Origin: Kibdelosporangium philippinense
GTDB taxonomy: Bacteria; Actinomycetota; Actinomycetes; Mycobacteriales; Pseudonocardiaceae
Assembly: GCF_021390435.2 (NCBI RefSeq)
Contig: NZ_JAJVCN010000001.1
Span: 1,178,001 to 1,242,000 of the forward strand
Reading direction: 5' to 3'
Length of the DNA: 64,000 nt
Position numbers and translations under genes: made by a program. The notes below the pieces were generated by a model. It worked only from the letters and a program-made list of their open reading frames with translations, ran no database searches and was not told the origin of the DNA. Positions 25,205 to 34,398 of this stretch are shown piece after piece (position 1 is the first letter of the stretch; each line of letters begins with the position of its first letter).

Positions 25205-26260
25205 TCAGACGGCTAGGCGGGCATGCTGCCAGCCTGGTCTCCCTGCGGGCGCGGAAAGGCGTTTGCCACCAGCGGTCGCGGCGAACCGTAGCCGTTGCAT
25301 CAGCTCGGGCAGGTCTTCAACCGGCAACGCCTGTTTGCCGTCACACAGCGCGGATGCGGGATCGCAGTGGGATTCCACGATAATGCCATCGGCCCCACAA
25401 GCAGCCGCCGCCAGCGCCAGCGGGATGACCCGGTCGGTCGCACCGGCCGCGTGGCTCGGGTCGACGATCACCGGCAGATGGGTACGCTCCCGGAACACCG
25501 TCACCGCCGTCAGGTCGAGCGCGAAGCGGTAGCCGGACTCGAAGGCGCGGATTCCACGTTCGCACAACACAACTTGCGAGTTGCCGCCGTCAAGCAAGTA
25601 CTCGGCTGCCATCAAGGTCTCGTCGATCGTCGCCGCGAGGCCGCGTTTGAGCAGGACCGGGATGCGGGTGGCCCCGACCTCGCGCAACAGCGCGTAGTTC
25701 TGCATGTTTCGCGCGCCGATCTGGAGCATGTCGACGTTCTCGGCGAGGATCTCCACGTCGCGGACGTCCACGACCTCGGTGACGAACGGTAGCCCAGTTT
25801 CCTCACGGGCGACCTGCGCGAGGTCAAGGCCTGCCCGGCCAAGGCCTTGGAACGCATAGGGCGAGGTGCGCGGCTTGAACACGCCGCCGCGCAACGCATG
25901 CGCGCCTGCCTGCTGTACGGCCCGGGCGGTTTTGCTTAGCTGGGACTGGGTTTCCACCGAGCACGGCCCGGCGATCACCGTGAACTCCTCGCTGCCGATC
26001 AGTGCCTCGCCGAGCTTCACCATCGACCCGCCGTCCCGCGCGGCTTTCGCCGCTTGGGGGTAGTCGGCGCTCAGCTTGGCCACTTCGGCCACTTGGTCGA
26101 GGTCCGCCAGCGCGGCTTTGACGGCGTCGAGCGAACCGGGCGCGGACACCATGGTCGGGGTGTGCACCCGTGGCACAACCCCGGTCCGGCTGGTTCGTTC
26201 GACCACTTCGGACCGCTGTGCGTCCGTCGCGGTCTGCTGTAACCGGATCACGATCGTCAT
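25205..26260 (-). CDS. DAHP synthase, type I-beta (AroF-like), pathway-dedicated
   Basis: 351 residues. It joins phosphoenolpyruvate and erythrose 4-phosphate, the first step of the shikimate pathway. Motifs are VIAGPCSVETQSQL, the LRGGVFKPRTSPYAFQGLG substrate loop, DMLQIGARNMQNYALL, PVLLKRGLAATIDE, VIVDPSHAAGATDRV and GADGIIVESHCDP, all typical of the I-beta class with an N-terminal ferredoxin-like regulatory domain (about 1-85). The ATG at 26260 has AGGAG upstream. It is the last gene of the minus-strand operon, 31 bp after NRPS-1. Its place beside chorismate-amination genes indicates a boosted chorismate supply for an aryl precursor. Confidence 0.95.
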   Translation of the reverse strand: MTIVIRLQQTATDAQRSEVVERTSRTGVVPRVHTPTMVSAPGSLDAVKAALADLDQVAEVAKLSADYPQAAKAARDGGSMVKLGEALIGSEEFTVIAGPCSVETQSQLSKTARAVQQAGAHALRGGVFKPRTSPYAFQGLGRAGLDLAQVAREETGLPFVTEVVDVRDVEILAENVDMLQIGARNMQNYALLREVGATRIPVLLKRGLAATIDETLMAAEYLLDGGNSQVVLCERGIRAFESGYRFALDLTAVTVFRERTHLPVIVDPSHAAGATDRVIPLALAAAACGADGIIVESHCDPASALCDGKQALPVEDLPELMQRLRFAATAGGKRLSAPAGRPGWQHARLAV

Positions 26261-26291
26261 GACAGAGCTCCTTCAACCCCAGTACGGCAGA

Positions 26292-29200
26292 TCATCGGTC
26301 GTCCCTGAGTGCGGGCACATCGTCGATGCCGTGTGCCTGATTGAACAGATCCGCGCCGATCCACCACGCAGATTCGTCGGTCGCGTACCGGACCAGCCGC
26401 TGCCGGTGGTCGGCGAGCAGCGCCAGCGCCTGCTCCGATGGCGTGCCGGGCGGGAAGGACCAGTGCAGGCGCAGCGCCTCGTCGTCCAGCACGACCTGGA
26501 CATCAGCCACGCCGTACGGCCCAGTTGACCAGACCGCGCGGACGATCTCGGCGGGCACGTCGCCGTGGATCACGGTGTTGATCAGAACGCTGAGCAGGAC
26601 CGCGGCCCTGGCGGGACGGCCAGCCCGGGACCCGGTCGCACGGGCGCGTTCGGCGAACGTCGGCAGGCCGCGGTCGTCGGCGGGTCTGGCCACGCTGAAG
26701 AACCCGGCCAGGTCGGCGACCTGCTTGTGGACGGCCGAGCGTTCGAACGTGCGCACGGCGAGCAGCGGCAACCCGGTGGCACCGGGCAGCCATGACAGCT
26801 TCGTGTCGTCCAGCGTCTCGTACAGCGCGGCGGCGATGGCGCCCTCGGCGGTGGCCGCGGCCGCGTCGCACCGGGCGAGGAGCGCGGTGTAGGTGCGGAT
26901 GTCGATCTCGGTGGAGACAATGATCGGTTCGGCCGGGTCGGCCGCGATGAGCAAGGTGTCTTCGGTGACGGCGTCGGCCCGGTCGTTCTCGGCCCACCGG
27001 CCGAAGGAGCTCTGCGCGTAGTCCCGGAACGTGATCCCTGGTTCGGCCAGCGTGCTGAGATCTTCGTACCCGGCAGCCAGTTGGGGCAGCAGAATCCGGT
27101 GCACGGTGTCCGGGTCGACGGTCAGCGGGGACACCGCCAGCTGGATCTCGGCGGTGTCGTCCGGCAGCAACGTCACCCGCAGGGTGTGCGAGTGGGTCGA
27201 GCCCCGCAGGTCGGCCCGACCCGCCGCCACCCGGTCCCGCGCCTCCTGCTCGCCGAGGTCACGCAGGTCGACGATCTCGGGATCGGGGCCTTCACACAGC
27301 ACCACCTGCTCACCGTCCGGTTGTACGACCGTGCGAAGCGCGTCGTGCCGTTCGACGAGCACGAGCCAGGTGTGCACGAACCGGTCGATGTCGAGCCAGG
27401 TGCGTTGCCATTCGTACAGATCCGCCGGTCCTTGCCGGTTGCCCTGCGCACGCCAGAGCAACTGCTGCGGCGTCGTCAGCGGGAACGGCCGGTATCGGCT
27501 GGCGGCGTCGTGCACGATGGTTTCGTTGTCGCACAACCGGGCCTGTTCGACCGCGCTGGCGATTCCGTCCAAGGTCGGTGACTTGTACAGGTCGGCCATG
27601 GTCAGCTCGACGCCGTACTCGTCCCGCAGCCCGGACAGCAGCCGGATCGCGCGCAACGAGTCGCCGCCGAGCTCGAAGAAGTCGTCGAGAGTGCCGATCT
27701 CGTCGATCCCGATGACCTCGGACAGCAGCGTCGCGATGCCGCGTTCGAGCGGGGAAGTTGGCTCAAGGTAAGGCGTTTCGAGGTCCGGCCGGGTGCGTGG
27801 CGGCGGCTGGAGCGCGGCACGGTCGATCTTGCCGTTGGCCGTCGTTGGCAAGTCGTCAACCACGTACGCCGACGGCAGCATGTACGGCGGCAAGCGGCGA
27901 GCGAGCTCGCTACGCAGCCTGCGGACCGTCGGTGGGTTGCCCGGATCGGGTTCGACGTACGCGACGAGCCGCCGGTACGCGGGTATGTCTTCCCACGCGA
28001 GCACGGCGCATTGCCGTACGCCGGGCTGTGCGGCCAAAACGCTCTCGACCTCGCCGAGATGCACGCGGTAGCCGCGGATCTTCGTCTCGTTGTCGAACCG
28101 GCCGACGATCTCGATGACCCCGTCCGGCCAGTGCCGAGCCACGTCACCGCTGCGGTACAACACCGGATACGGGTCGTCCGCGAGGGGATTGTCCAGGAAC
28201 TTCGTCCGGTTGGCCTCTGGCCGGTTGAGGTAGCCGCGGGACAGGCTGTCGCCGGAGATGTACAGCTCGCCGAGCACATTGGGCGGAACCGGCTCCAGCC
28301 GTTCGTCCAGCACGTACGTCCGGACGTTGGCGACGGGCCTGCCGATCGGTGGCATCCTCGCCACCCGCTCGTCACTCGTCAGCCTGGCGGCCATCGCGGT
28401 GAGGTCACAGGTCGCGACGACGTTGGCTTCCGCGGAGCCGTACACGTTCAACACGGTGAAGGGCAGCTCGGGCGGCGGCCACGCGCGGACCCGTTCGCCC
28501 GCGATCCGCATCGACTTCAGCGGGGTCTCAGCAGGCCACGCCAGCGTCCACAGCCGTTCGGCCATCGCGGTCAGCTGAAGGGTGTGCGTGATCTGGTTCT
28601 CGATAAGCCAGTCCCGCTGCTGTTCCGGTGAGGCGGCGATCGCTGGCGGCGGGATGTACACCGCCGCGCCTGCCGCGAGCACCGGGAAGCAGTCCACCTC
28701 GACAAGACCGAAACCTGGTGAGCAGAGCCAGGTTCCGCGTGACTCCGCGGTGATCTCGCACTCCAGCCGCAGCACGTGCATGGTGTTGCGCAACGGGCCG
28801 TGGCGCAGCATGACCGCTTTCGGCACCCCGGTCGAGCCGGAGGTGTACGCGACGTGGCTGACGCTCTCGTCGGTGATTTCGCCGCGCGGGTCGAAGTCCG
28901 GCCGCGCCTGCCAGGTGATCGCGTGCGCGTCGGCGAGTACGACCGGGCAGCCTTCCTCGGCCAGCGGCAGGATCGAGGCGAGGTGCTGCTTGGTGACCAC
29001 GGCGACGGCCGACGAGTCGGAAAGCATGAAGGCGAGCCGATCGGTCGGGTACTCCGGATCGAGTAGCACCGCCGTCGCGCCCGCCTTAAAGATCGCCAGC
29101 TGCACGATCAGGCTTTCCGCGCAGCGTTCCATGAACACGCCGACGTTGTCGCCTGGATTGGTGCCCAGCACGATCAGGTGGTTGGCCATCCGGTTCGCGC

Positions 29201-30032
29201 TGGCGTCCAGTTCGCCGAAAGTCGTTGTCACGCCTTCGTAAATCACCGCCGGAGCGTCCGGTGTGGACTCCGCGACGGCGGCGATCAGCTCGTGCACGTG
29301 TTGCGGGGGAACGGGTTGGGCCGTGCGGTTCCATTCGACGAGGATCTGGCGGCGCTCTTCGGCATTGAGTAGCGGGACCTCGCCGATCTGCTCGTCGGCG
29401 CGACCGGCGATGAACGCGGCCATCAGCCCGCCGACGTGGTTGGCGAGCCGTTCGATGGTCGTGCGTTCGTACAGGGTCGCGTTGCCGACGAGCGCGGCTT
29501 TTGGCTCGCCATGGACGTTCTGCAGCACGATGACCAGGTCTGCGTAGCGAAGCTCGTTGTCGTTGGCCGGTCCGTCGCCACGGATCGCGATCAGGCCGTG
29601 ACACGGCGCCTGGCTGGTGGCGCCGTCGGCGGTGCTGATGCGCAACAACTCCCCGCCATCCACCGCGCCGACTCGCTCCGCATCGGCGATCGACTCCACT
29701 GTGGACGATCGAAGGGCGCACAGCGTGTCGGAGTTCTGCAGCCGCAACCGGGTCACGGTCAGCTGCTTGTCCAGGATGCCGACGAGCAGGTCGGTTTCCC
29801 CGGTGTAGCGCAGGATCAACGTCGCCAGCGCGGCGAGCGGCAGCTCGGTCGCGAACTCACCGCCCGGTTTGGCGAGGACGGCGGCCATGTCGGCGGTCAG
29901 CGGGATCGCGCACACCAGCGGTTCGATGGCGCGGGGCGACCTCGGCAGCCGGTCGGTCGGCACCGGCTTGACCATCGGCGCACCGGCAAGGTGTTGTTGC
30001 CAAGCCTGGTGGTCCTCTTGGCGCTCGCGCAC
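26292..30032 (-). CDS. NRPS-1: half-C, A (no Asp235), PCP, degenerate Cy-like domain
   Basis: 1246 residues. About 1-220 is the C-terminal lobe of a condensation domain (begins HQAWQQHLAGAP) with no HHxxxDG half. About 230-720 is an A domain: YTSGSTGVPKAVML, VLNVYGSAEANV, YRSGDVARHWPDG, ANGKIDRAAL. The usual Asp235 position is Gly (SPGFGLVEVD); my hand-read pocket is G-L-V-L-R-A-V-V-V-K. Loss of this Asp is known in domains for aryl or keto acids, including anthranilate. A PCP follows with Ser near 792 (FFELGGDSLRA). About 845-1246 resembles a Cy domain, but the DxxxxD motif reads SPLTVD. The GTG at 30032 has GAGGAG before it; an ATG at 30098 overlapping the TrpG-like stop is the alternative. 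Confidence 0.88.
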   Translation of the reverse strand: MRERQEDHQAWQQHLAGAPMVKPVPTDRLPRSPRAIEPLVCAIPLTADMAAVLAKPGGEFATELPLAALATLILRYTGETDLLVGILDKQLTVTRLRLQNSDTLCALRSSTVESIADAERVGAVDGGELLRISTADGATSQAPCHGLIAIRGDGPANDNELRYADLVIVLQNVHGEPKAALVGNATLYERTTIERLANHVGGLMAAFIAGRADEQIGEVPLLNAEERRQILVEWNRTAQPVPPQHVHELIAAVAESTPDAPAVIYEGVTTTFGELDASANRMANHLIVLGTNPGDNVGVFMERCAESLIVQLAIFKAGATAVLLDPEYPTDRLAFMLSDSSAVAVVTKQHLASILPLAEEGCPVVLADAHAITWQARPDFDPRGEITDESVSHVAYTSGSTGVPKAVMLRHGPLRNTMHVLRLECEITAESRGTWLCSPGFGLVEVDCFPVLAAGAAVYIPPPAIAASPEQQRDWLIENQITHTLQLTAMAERLWTLAWPAETPLKSMRIAGERVRAWPPPELPFTVLNVYGSAEANVVATCDLTAMAARLTSDERVARMPPIGRPVANVRTYVLDERLEPVPPNVLGELYISGDSLSRGYLNRPEANRTKFLDNPLADDPYPVLYRSGDVARHWPDGVIEIVGRFDNETKIRGYRVHLGEVESVLAAQPGVRQCAVLAWEDIPAYRRLVAYVEPDPGNPPTVRRLRSELARRLPPYMLPSAYVVDDLPTTANGKIDRAALQPPPRTRPDLETPYLEPTSPLERGIATLLSEVIGIDEIGTLDDFFELGGDSLRAIRLLSGLRDEYGVELTMADLYKSPTLDGIASAVEQARLCDNETIVHDAASRYRPFPLTTPQQLLWRAQGNRQGPADLYEWQRTWLDIDRFVHTWLVLVERHDALRTVVQPDGEQVVLCEGPDPEIVDLRDLGEQEARDRVAAGRADLRGSTHSHTLRVTLLPDDTAEIQLAVSPLTVDPDTVHRILLPQLAAGYEDLSTLAEPGITFRDYAQSSFGRWAENDRADAVTEDTLLIAADPAEPIIVSTEIDIRTYTALLARCDAAAATAEGAIAAALYETLDDTKLSWLPGATGLPLLAVRTFERSAVHKQVADLAGFFSVARPADDRGLPTFAERARATGSRAGRPARAAVLLSVLINTVIHGDVPAEIVRAVWSTGPYGVADVQVVLDDEALRLHWSFPPGTPSEQALALLADHRQRLVRYATDESAWWIGADLFNQAHGIDDVPALRDDR

Positions 30033-30094
30033 TGTTCTCTCCTCTCGCGGGCGCCGTGTCGCGTTGGCGGCGCCAGGTCGCTGTCCCAGCCCGG

Positions 30095-30781
30095 TCATGC
30101 CGACAGGGCTTCGGACAACGTGCCGTTCTTGGTGGATCCGGGGGACGCTTGCGGCCGTAGGCGGGCGAACGAGCGGCGCTGGTGCCAAGCCGGGGACGAA
30201 GCGCAGCCGCGCACGAAGTTCTTGATCATGAGAAGGCCGTTCTGGGTGCAGATGCTCTCCGGGTGGAACTGCACGGACTCGATCGGCAGCCACCGGTGGC
30301 GCAGTCCCATCACGTACCGGTCGTCGCAGGACCACGCGGTGACCTGAAGGCAGTCCGGCACGGTGTTCTGCACGACCACGAGCGAGTGGTAGCGGGTCGC
30401 GGAGAAGTCCTCTGGCATACCGGCGAACAGGCCGGTGCCGTCGTGCCGGACCTTGCTCGTCTTGCCGTGCATCAGGTGGTGCGCTGGCACGACCTCGCCG
30501 CCGAAGGCCAGCCCGATCGCTTGGTGGCCGAGGCAGACGCCGAGGATCGGCAGCTGGTCGCCGAACGCCTTGATGATCTCGACGTGCCCGGACTCGCTCG
30601 GATGGCCGGGGCCGGGGCCGAGCAGGATGGCGTCCGGCCGCATTGTCCGGATGTCGGTCAGCGTGAGCTCGTTGGACCGCACCACGATCGGTTCGGCTCC
30701 AGCGCTGAGCAGATATTGCCGGATGATGTAGACGAAGCTGTCGAACGCGTCCACCACAAGGACTTTCGTAGGCACGTTCAC
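30095..30781 (-). CDS. Glutamine amidotransferase subunit (TrpG/PabA-type) for chorismate amination
   Basis: 228 residues. A class I glutamine amidotransferase that releases ammonia for a TrpE-like partner. The nucleophile Cys is in LGVCLGHQAIGLAFGG, and the His-Glu pair is in SVQFHPESICT. The oxyanion segment reads LLGPGPGHPSESG instead of the common SPGPGTP. The GTG start overlaps the TrpE-like stop (GTGA), which implies equimolar production of the two subunits. A tail of about 25 residues after FVRGCASS is extra and unlike the family. It belongs to the aryl-precursor operon and is not likely to be the housekeeping trpG. Confidence 0.92.
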   Translation of the reverse strand: MNVPTKVLVVDAFDSFVYIIRQYLLSAGAEPIVVRSNELTLTDIRTMRPDAILLGPGPGHPSESGHVEIIKAFGDQLPILGVCLGHQAIGLAFGGEVVPAHHLMHGKTSKVRHDGTGLFAGMPEDFSATRYHSLVVVQNTVPDCLQVTAWSCDDRYVMGLRHRWLPIESVQFHPESICTQNGLLMIKNFVRGCASSPAWHQRRSFARLRPQASPGSTKNGTLSEALSA

Positions 30782-32229
30782 GACAGCTCCCTACCGGTGA
30801 CCGCCCAGTAGGCGGCGTTGGACTTGGCAAGCGTCTCCGCCCATTCCCGACCGGGATCCGAGTCGGCGACGACGCCGGCTGAGGCTCTGGTCCGATAGAC
30901 GCCTTCGTGGTGGATCAGCGTGCGGATACACAGGGCGAGGTTGAGGTAGCCGCCGAAACCGATCAGACCGAGCGCTCCCGCGTACAGGCCGCGCCTGCTG
31001 GTCTCGACCTCCTCGATGATCTCCATCGCACGGATCTTCGGCGCGCCCGTCATCGTTCCCGCTGGGAACAACGCGGCGATGATGTCGTAGCTGTCGGTGT
31101 CCTCGGCGGCCTGACCGACCACAGTAGACACTAAATGTAAAACGTGTGAGTACTTCTCGACGACCATGCTTTCCCGCACGTCCAACGAGTCCGGCAGGCA
31201 GATGCGGCCGATGTCGTTGCGGCACAGGTCGACAAGCATGACATGCTCGGCGATCTCCTTGGGGTCGCCGGAAAGCCGAGCGGCGCCAGCCTCGTCGTCG
31301 CCGTTGCGGGGTAGCGTGCCCGCGATCGGCCGCATCACCACTTCGCCGTCCTCGACCCGGACGAACAGCTCAGGGCTCGCGCCGATGATCGTGTGGTCGG
31401 CGACTGTGGCGAGGTACATGTACGGCGAGGCGTTGCGGGCGCGCAACCGCCGGTACACGTCGATCGGGTCGGCGGCGCTGTGCATGGCGACCTCGTGGCC
31501 GATCTGCACCTGGTAGATGTCGCCGATCGCGATGTGGCCAAGGCATTTGTCCGCAATGGACAGATAGTGGTCGCGGGTGATGTCGTCCTCGATCAGCTCG
31601 ACGGCCACATCGCGGGCGTCGTCCGGCACGTCGGTGCCGCCGGACAGCACCGCGGCGAGCTCGGCCGGGTTGAGCGACGGCCAGAGCTCGCTGCGGTGCA
31701 GGATCAGCGTCGAGTCGGCCGAGCCGACTTCGGTGTGCAGGACTCCCTGGTAGAGCACGGCATGGAAGTCCGGGAGGTCAGGGCCCGGCTCGATCAGGTA
31801 CGGCAGCTCCTCGATGTAGCGGGCGACGTCGTAGCCGAGGTATGCCATGAAGCCGAACTCGAATCCGTCCGCCGAGCCGGGCACGTCGAACGTCGACTCA
31901 ACGGTCCGGATCAGGTCCCAGAGCGTGTAACCCGCGCGCAGCCTCGGCCGGTCGCTGTCCGGCTCCAGCAGCGGCGTGATGCGGCTCAGCACGGTCCGGC
32001 GTAACGCCTCGACGCCGGTGACGGTCACCTTGCCCGTCGTCACCGACACGGCGAGCAACTCGCCGAAGCCGACGAAGTGCTGACGGCTGTCACTCGCCGG
32101 CCCACCCGCTGATTCCAACAGGAACACCTGGTCGGAACCGAAGCGTTCGGACAGGGCGAGATAGGCGGTCAGCGGCTCGGCAGCGGGCAGCGACATCCGA
32201 TCGGTGTGCGTGGCGACCTGCTCGGTCAT
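30778..32229 (-). CDS. Chorismate-utilising enzyme, TrpE-like (anthranilate or ADIC synthase large subunit)
   Basis: 483 residues. An N-terminal TrpE domain with FEFGFMAYLGYDVARYIEEL, then the chorismate-binding domain: YQVQIGHEVAM, ASPELFVRVEDGEVVMRPIAG in two pieces ending PIAGTLPRNG, VDLCRNDIGR, YSHVLHLVSTVVG, FPAGTMTGAPKIRAMEII and RASAGVVADSDPGREW. Ala in PIAGT (not Lys) excludes the PabB/ADC-synthase mechanism and points to ammonia attack at C2, giving ADIC, and anthranilate if pyruvate is also lost. With an iron-sulfur FMN enzyme in the same operon (as SgcD with SgcG), ADIC synthase is favoured. The ATG at 32229 follows AGGGAGAT. Confidence 0.88.
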   Translation of the reverse strand: MTEQVATHTDRMSLPAAEPLTAYLALSERFGSDQVFLLESAGGPASDSRQHFVGFGELLAVSVTTGKVTVTGVEALRRTVLSRITPLLEPDSDRPRLRAGYTLWDLIRTVESTFDVPGSADGFEFGFMAYLGYDVARYIEELPYLIEPGPDLPDFHAVLYQGVLHTEVGSADSTLILHRSELWPSLNPAELAAVLSGGTDVPDDARDVAVELIEDDITRDHYLSIADKCLGHIAIGDIYQVQIGHEVAMHSAADPIDVYRRLRARNASPYMYLATVADHTIIGASPELFVRVEDGEVVMRPIAGTLPRNGDDEAGAARLSGDPKEIAEHVMLVDLCRNDIGRICLPDSLDVRESMVVEKYSHVLHLVSTVVGQAAEDTDSYDIIAALFPAGTMTGAPKIRAMEIIEEVETSRRGLYAGALGLIGFGGYLNLALCIRTLIHHEGVYRTRASAGVVADSDPGREWAETLAKSNAAYWAVTGRELS

Positions 32230-32254
32230 CGAGATCTCCCTCGAGGAGTTGGGA

Positions 32255-33649
32255 TCAGGTCGTGATCGCGTAGCGGTGAGCGACTTCACGGGCGGTCCGC
32301 ACGATGTCGTCAACCGCGACCCTGCGGTCGAGGATCCGTGCGGCCTTCCAGCTGACGAACGCGCCGGTATTGGTCACCGGGTCCAGTTCGGCTTCGACGG
32401 TGATATCGGCGAACACGCCCGCGCGCTCTCGTAGGCGCGACGCGATGCCCGCGCGAACGGCGACCGGGTCACCGCTGATCTCGGGCAGCAGGTCGAGCCG
32501 GACGGTGACCTCGTCGTTGCCCGACGCGTCCCGGTCGATCACCACTTGGTAGCCAAGGCAGCCGCGAACCCCTGCCAGCACAGCGGATTCCAGCTCGGCT
32601 GGCTGCAGAAGGGCAGACCCGAGGTCGATCCGGTCGGCGGCGCGGCCGATCACCTCGATCACCGGGCCGGGCAGCTGTGCGTCGTCCGGTCTTTGCTCGA
32701 TCCGGACAAGGTCGGCGGTGCGGTAGCGGATCAGCGGCTTGATGCCGTCGATCAGCATGGTCAGCACCAGTTCGCCCTCGCCGCTGCTGCCGACGTACTC
32801 GCCCGTCTCCGGGTCGACCAGCTCGGCGATGTAGTTCAGCTGGGACAGATGCAGCTTGCCGCTTGGCGCGCCGGTCGCGATGCACAGAGCCTCTTGCGAG
32901 CCGTACAAAGTCGGGTGAACGACCGCGCCAGGCCAGATCGACGAGACGTTCGCACGGAACTCGGGCGTGCAGATCTCGCCAAGGACAAGGAAAAGCTTGA
33001 GTGGCAGCTCGTCAGCGCGGTAACCGTAATGCCGTGCCGCCTTCGCGAGGCTGAGGCACAACGCGGGCGCGCAGACGATCACCTCGACGCCGAGTTCCTT
33101 GATCAGCCGCAAGGCTTTGCGGAACCCGACCCTCGGCGACTCCGGCCAGATCTTCACGTGGCAGGCGCCGAGCGAACCCGTCACCGCGGTGAACACGTCG
33201 CCGAACGCGTACAGCTCGGACGGGCCCATCAGGCCGACGACCGGCATTCGGTCGCCGAAGTACTGCGCGAACAACGTGCGCCATGACCGTTCCACGGCCG
33301 CGTTGCTGGTCATGATGTCCCGCGGGCCACGTGGACACGGCGTCGAAGCGCCGGTGGTGCCAGTGGTCTCGTAGAAGATCGCGGCGTCGGCCGTGCTACC
33401 CGAAAGCACGTCGTACATCTCGCGGCGAAGGTCGGCTTTGGTGGTGAAAGGCAGCTGCCGCAACGTCTGCGGGGTGACCTCCGTAATGTCCACTCCGGAA
33501 AGATGACGGCGGTAGAACGGCGAGAACATGGTGACGTGCCGCAGCACCGTGGTCAGCCGCTGCCGTTGCCATTCGGCCAGACCGGCAGGCGTCAGGGTTC
33601 CGGCGTAGTAGCTGTCAATGGTCTCGGTGTACTCGTCGCGGAAGCTCAT
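32255..33649 (-). CDS. PaaK-like aryl-acid adenylating ligase
   Basis: 464 residues. An ANL-superfamily enzyme of the phenylacetate-CoA ligase branch. Motifs are FYETTGTTGASTPCPRG (phosphate loop), VGLMGPSELYAFGD, HPTLYGSQEALCIATG (the A5 equivalent), RYRTADLVRIEQRP and the C-terminal NTGAFVSWKAARILD (candidate catalytic Lys). It activates a carboxylic acid as the acyl-AMP and passes it to CoA, a carrier protein or an internal nucleophile. Between the FMN enzyme and the TrpE-like gene, its likely substrate is the chorismate-derived amino-aryl acid. In benzoxazolinate pathways an acyl-AMP ligase is reported to close the morpholone ring, which is a possible role here. Confidence 0.85.
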   Translation of the reverse strand: MSFRDEYTETIDSYYAGTLTPAGLAEWQRQRLTTVLRHVTMFSPFYRRHLSGVDITEVTPQTLRQLPFTTKADLRREMYDVLSGSTADAAIFYETTGTTGASTPCPRGPRDIMTSNAAVERSWRTLFAQYFGDRMPVVGLMGPSELYAFGDVFTAVTGSLGACHVKIWPESPRVGFRKALRLIKELGVEVIVCAPALCLSLAKAARHYGYRADELPLKLFLVLGEICTPEFRANVSSIWPGAVVHPTLYGSQEALCIATGAPSGKLHLSQLNYIAELVDPETGEYVGSSGEGELVLTMLIDGIKPLIRYRTADLVRIEQRPDDAQLPGPVIEVIGRAADRIDLGSALLQPAELESAVLAGVRGCLGYQVVIDRDASGNDEVTVRLDLLPEISGDPVAVRAGIASRLRERAGVFADITVEAELDPVTNTGAFVSWKAARILDRRVAVDDIVRTAREVAHRYAITT

Positions 33650-33656
33650 GGCAGGC

Positions 33657-34328
33657 TCACAGGTGTTCTTCGAGGTTGTTCAGCGGGAGGCCGACGCGTT
33701 CGTTGCGGTCGCCGACGGCGAGCAACTCCTGGCGGCCGGTCAGCCTGCGGTGCTCGTTGAGCAGGTCGATCATGTCGATCATCCGCTCGACCATCCGGCC
33801 GACGTTGGTCAGGCCTTCCTCGTCCTGCTGGGCGTCGCCCAAGTGCAGCGCGTGCACCTCGGAGGGGAAGCCGCTGCCGACGATGATCATCCTGTTGAGC
33901 AACGCGTTCACGGTCAGCTGGGCCCATACCTCGCCCGCGCTGTAGCGGCGAGCGACGGAGATGACGCCTGCGACCTTGTTGGACAGCGGGCGGTCGAAGC
34001 GCAGATAGCCGACGCCCGCGCGTTCGATGAACGTCTGCATCAGGCTCGCGGTGCCGAATCCGTGCACCGGGGCGGCGAAGATGATGCCGTCGGCTGCGAT
34101 CATCTTGTCAACGACACCAGGCACGTCATCGGTCTGCTCGCACCGGATGACCCGGTCGTTGCAGTTGCCGCACGGCCCACAGCGGAGCATGTTGATGGTG
34201 CGCAGGTCGATGGCTTCGAGTACGGCACCACGCTTTTCCGCGATCGCCGCGGCATAACGCAACACGTCGGCGGTGTTGCCGTCTCTCTCGGATCCATTGA
34301 TCGCGACGATTTTCGCGGGAACGGTCAC
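33657..34328 (-). CDS. Iron-sulfur FMN oxidoreductase (SgcG-like)
   Basis: 223 residues. A flavodoxin-fold NADPH-FMN reductase family protein: the FMN phosphate loop is [16 protein letters not shown], followed by a four-Cys cluster [14 protein letters not shown] (CX2CX2CX6C) typical of iron-sulfur flavoproteins, and the flavin-contacting [18 protein letters not shown]. SgcG in C-1027 biosynthesis is an enzyme of this kind that oxidises ADIC to 3-enolpyruvoylanthranilate. The same reaction is inferred here because the gene shares an operon with TrpE/TrpG-like genes. The GTG at 34328 is preceded by AAGGAGG. A generic quinone or azo reductase is the alternative. Confidence 0.85.
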   Translation of the reverse strand: MTVPAKIVAINGSERDGNTADVLRYAAAIAEKRGAVLEAIDLRTINMLRCGPCGNCNDRVIRCEQTDDVPGVVDKMIAADGIIFAAPVHGFGTASLMQTFIERAGVGYLRFDRPLSNKVAGVISVARRYSAGEVWAQLTVNALLNRMIIVGSGFPSEVHALHLGDAQQDEEGLTNVGRMVERMIDMIDLLNEHRRLTGRQELLAVGDRNERVGLPLNNLEEHL

Positions 34329-34398
34329 GGCGGATGCCTCCTTGACGGACGTCGTTGACGTTCTTGAGGCAAGGTAAGTCTGGCCGGTTGGCGGCCGG

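Noticed and set aside
30095..32229. TrpE/TrpG pair considered as aminodeoxychorismate (PABA) synthase
   Set aside because: The large subunit has PIAGT, not PIKGT; the Lys is required for the ADC synthase mechanism.
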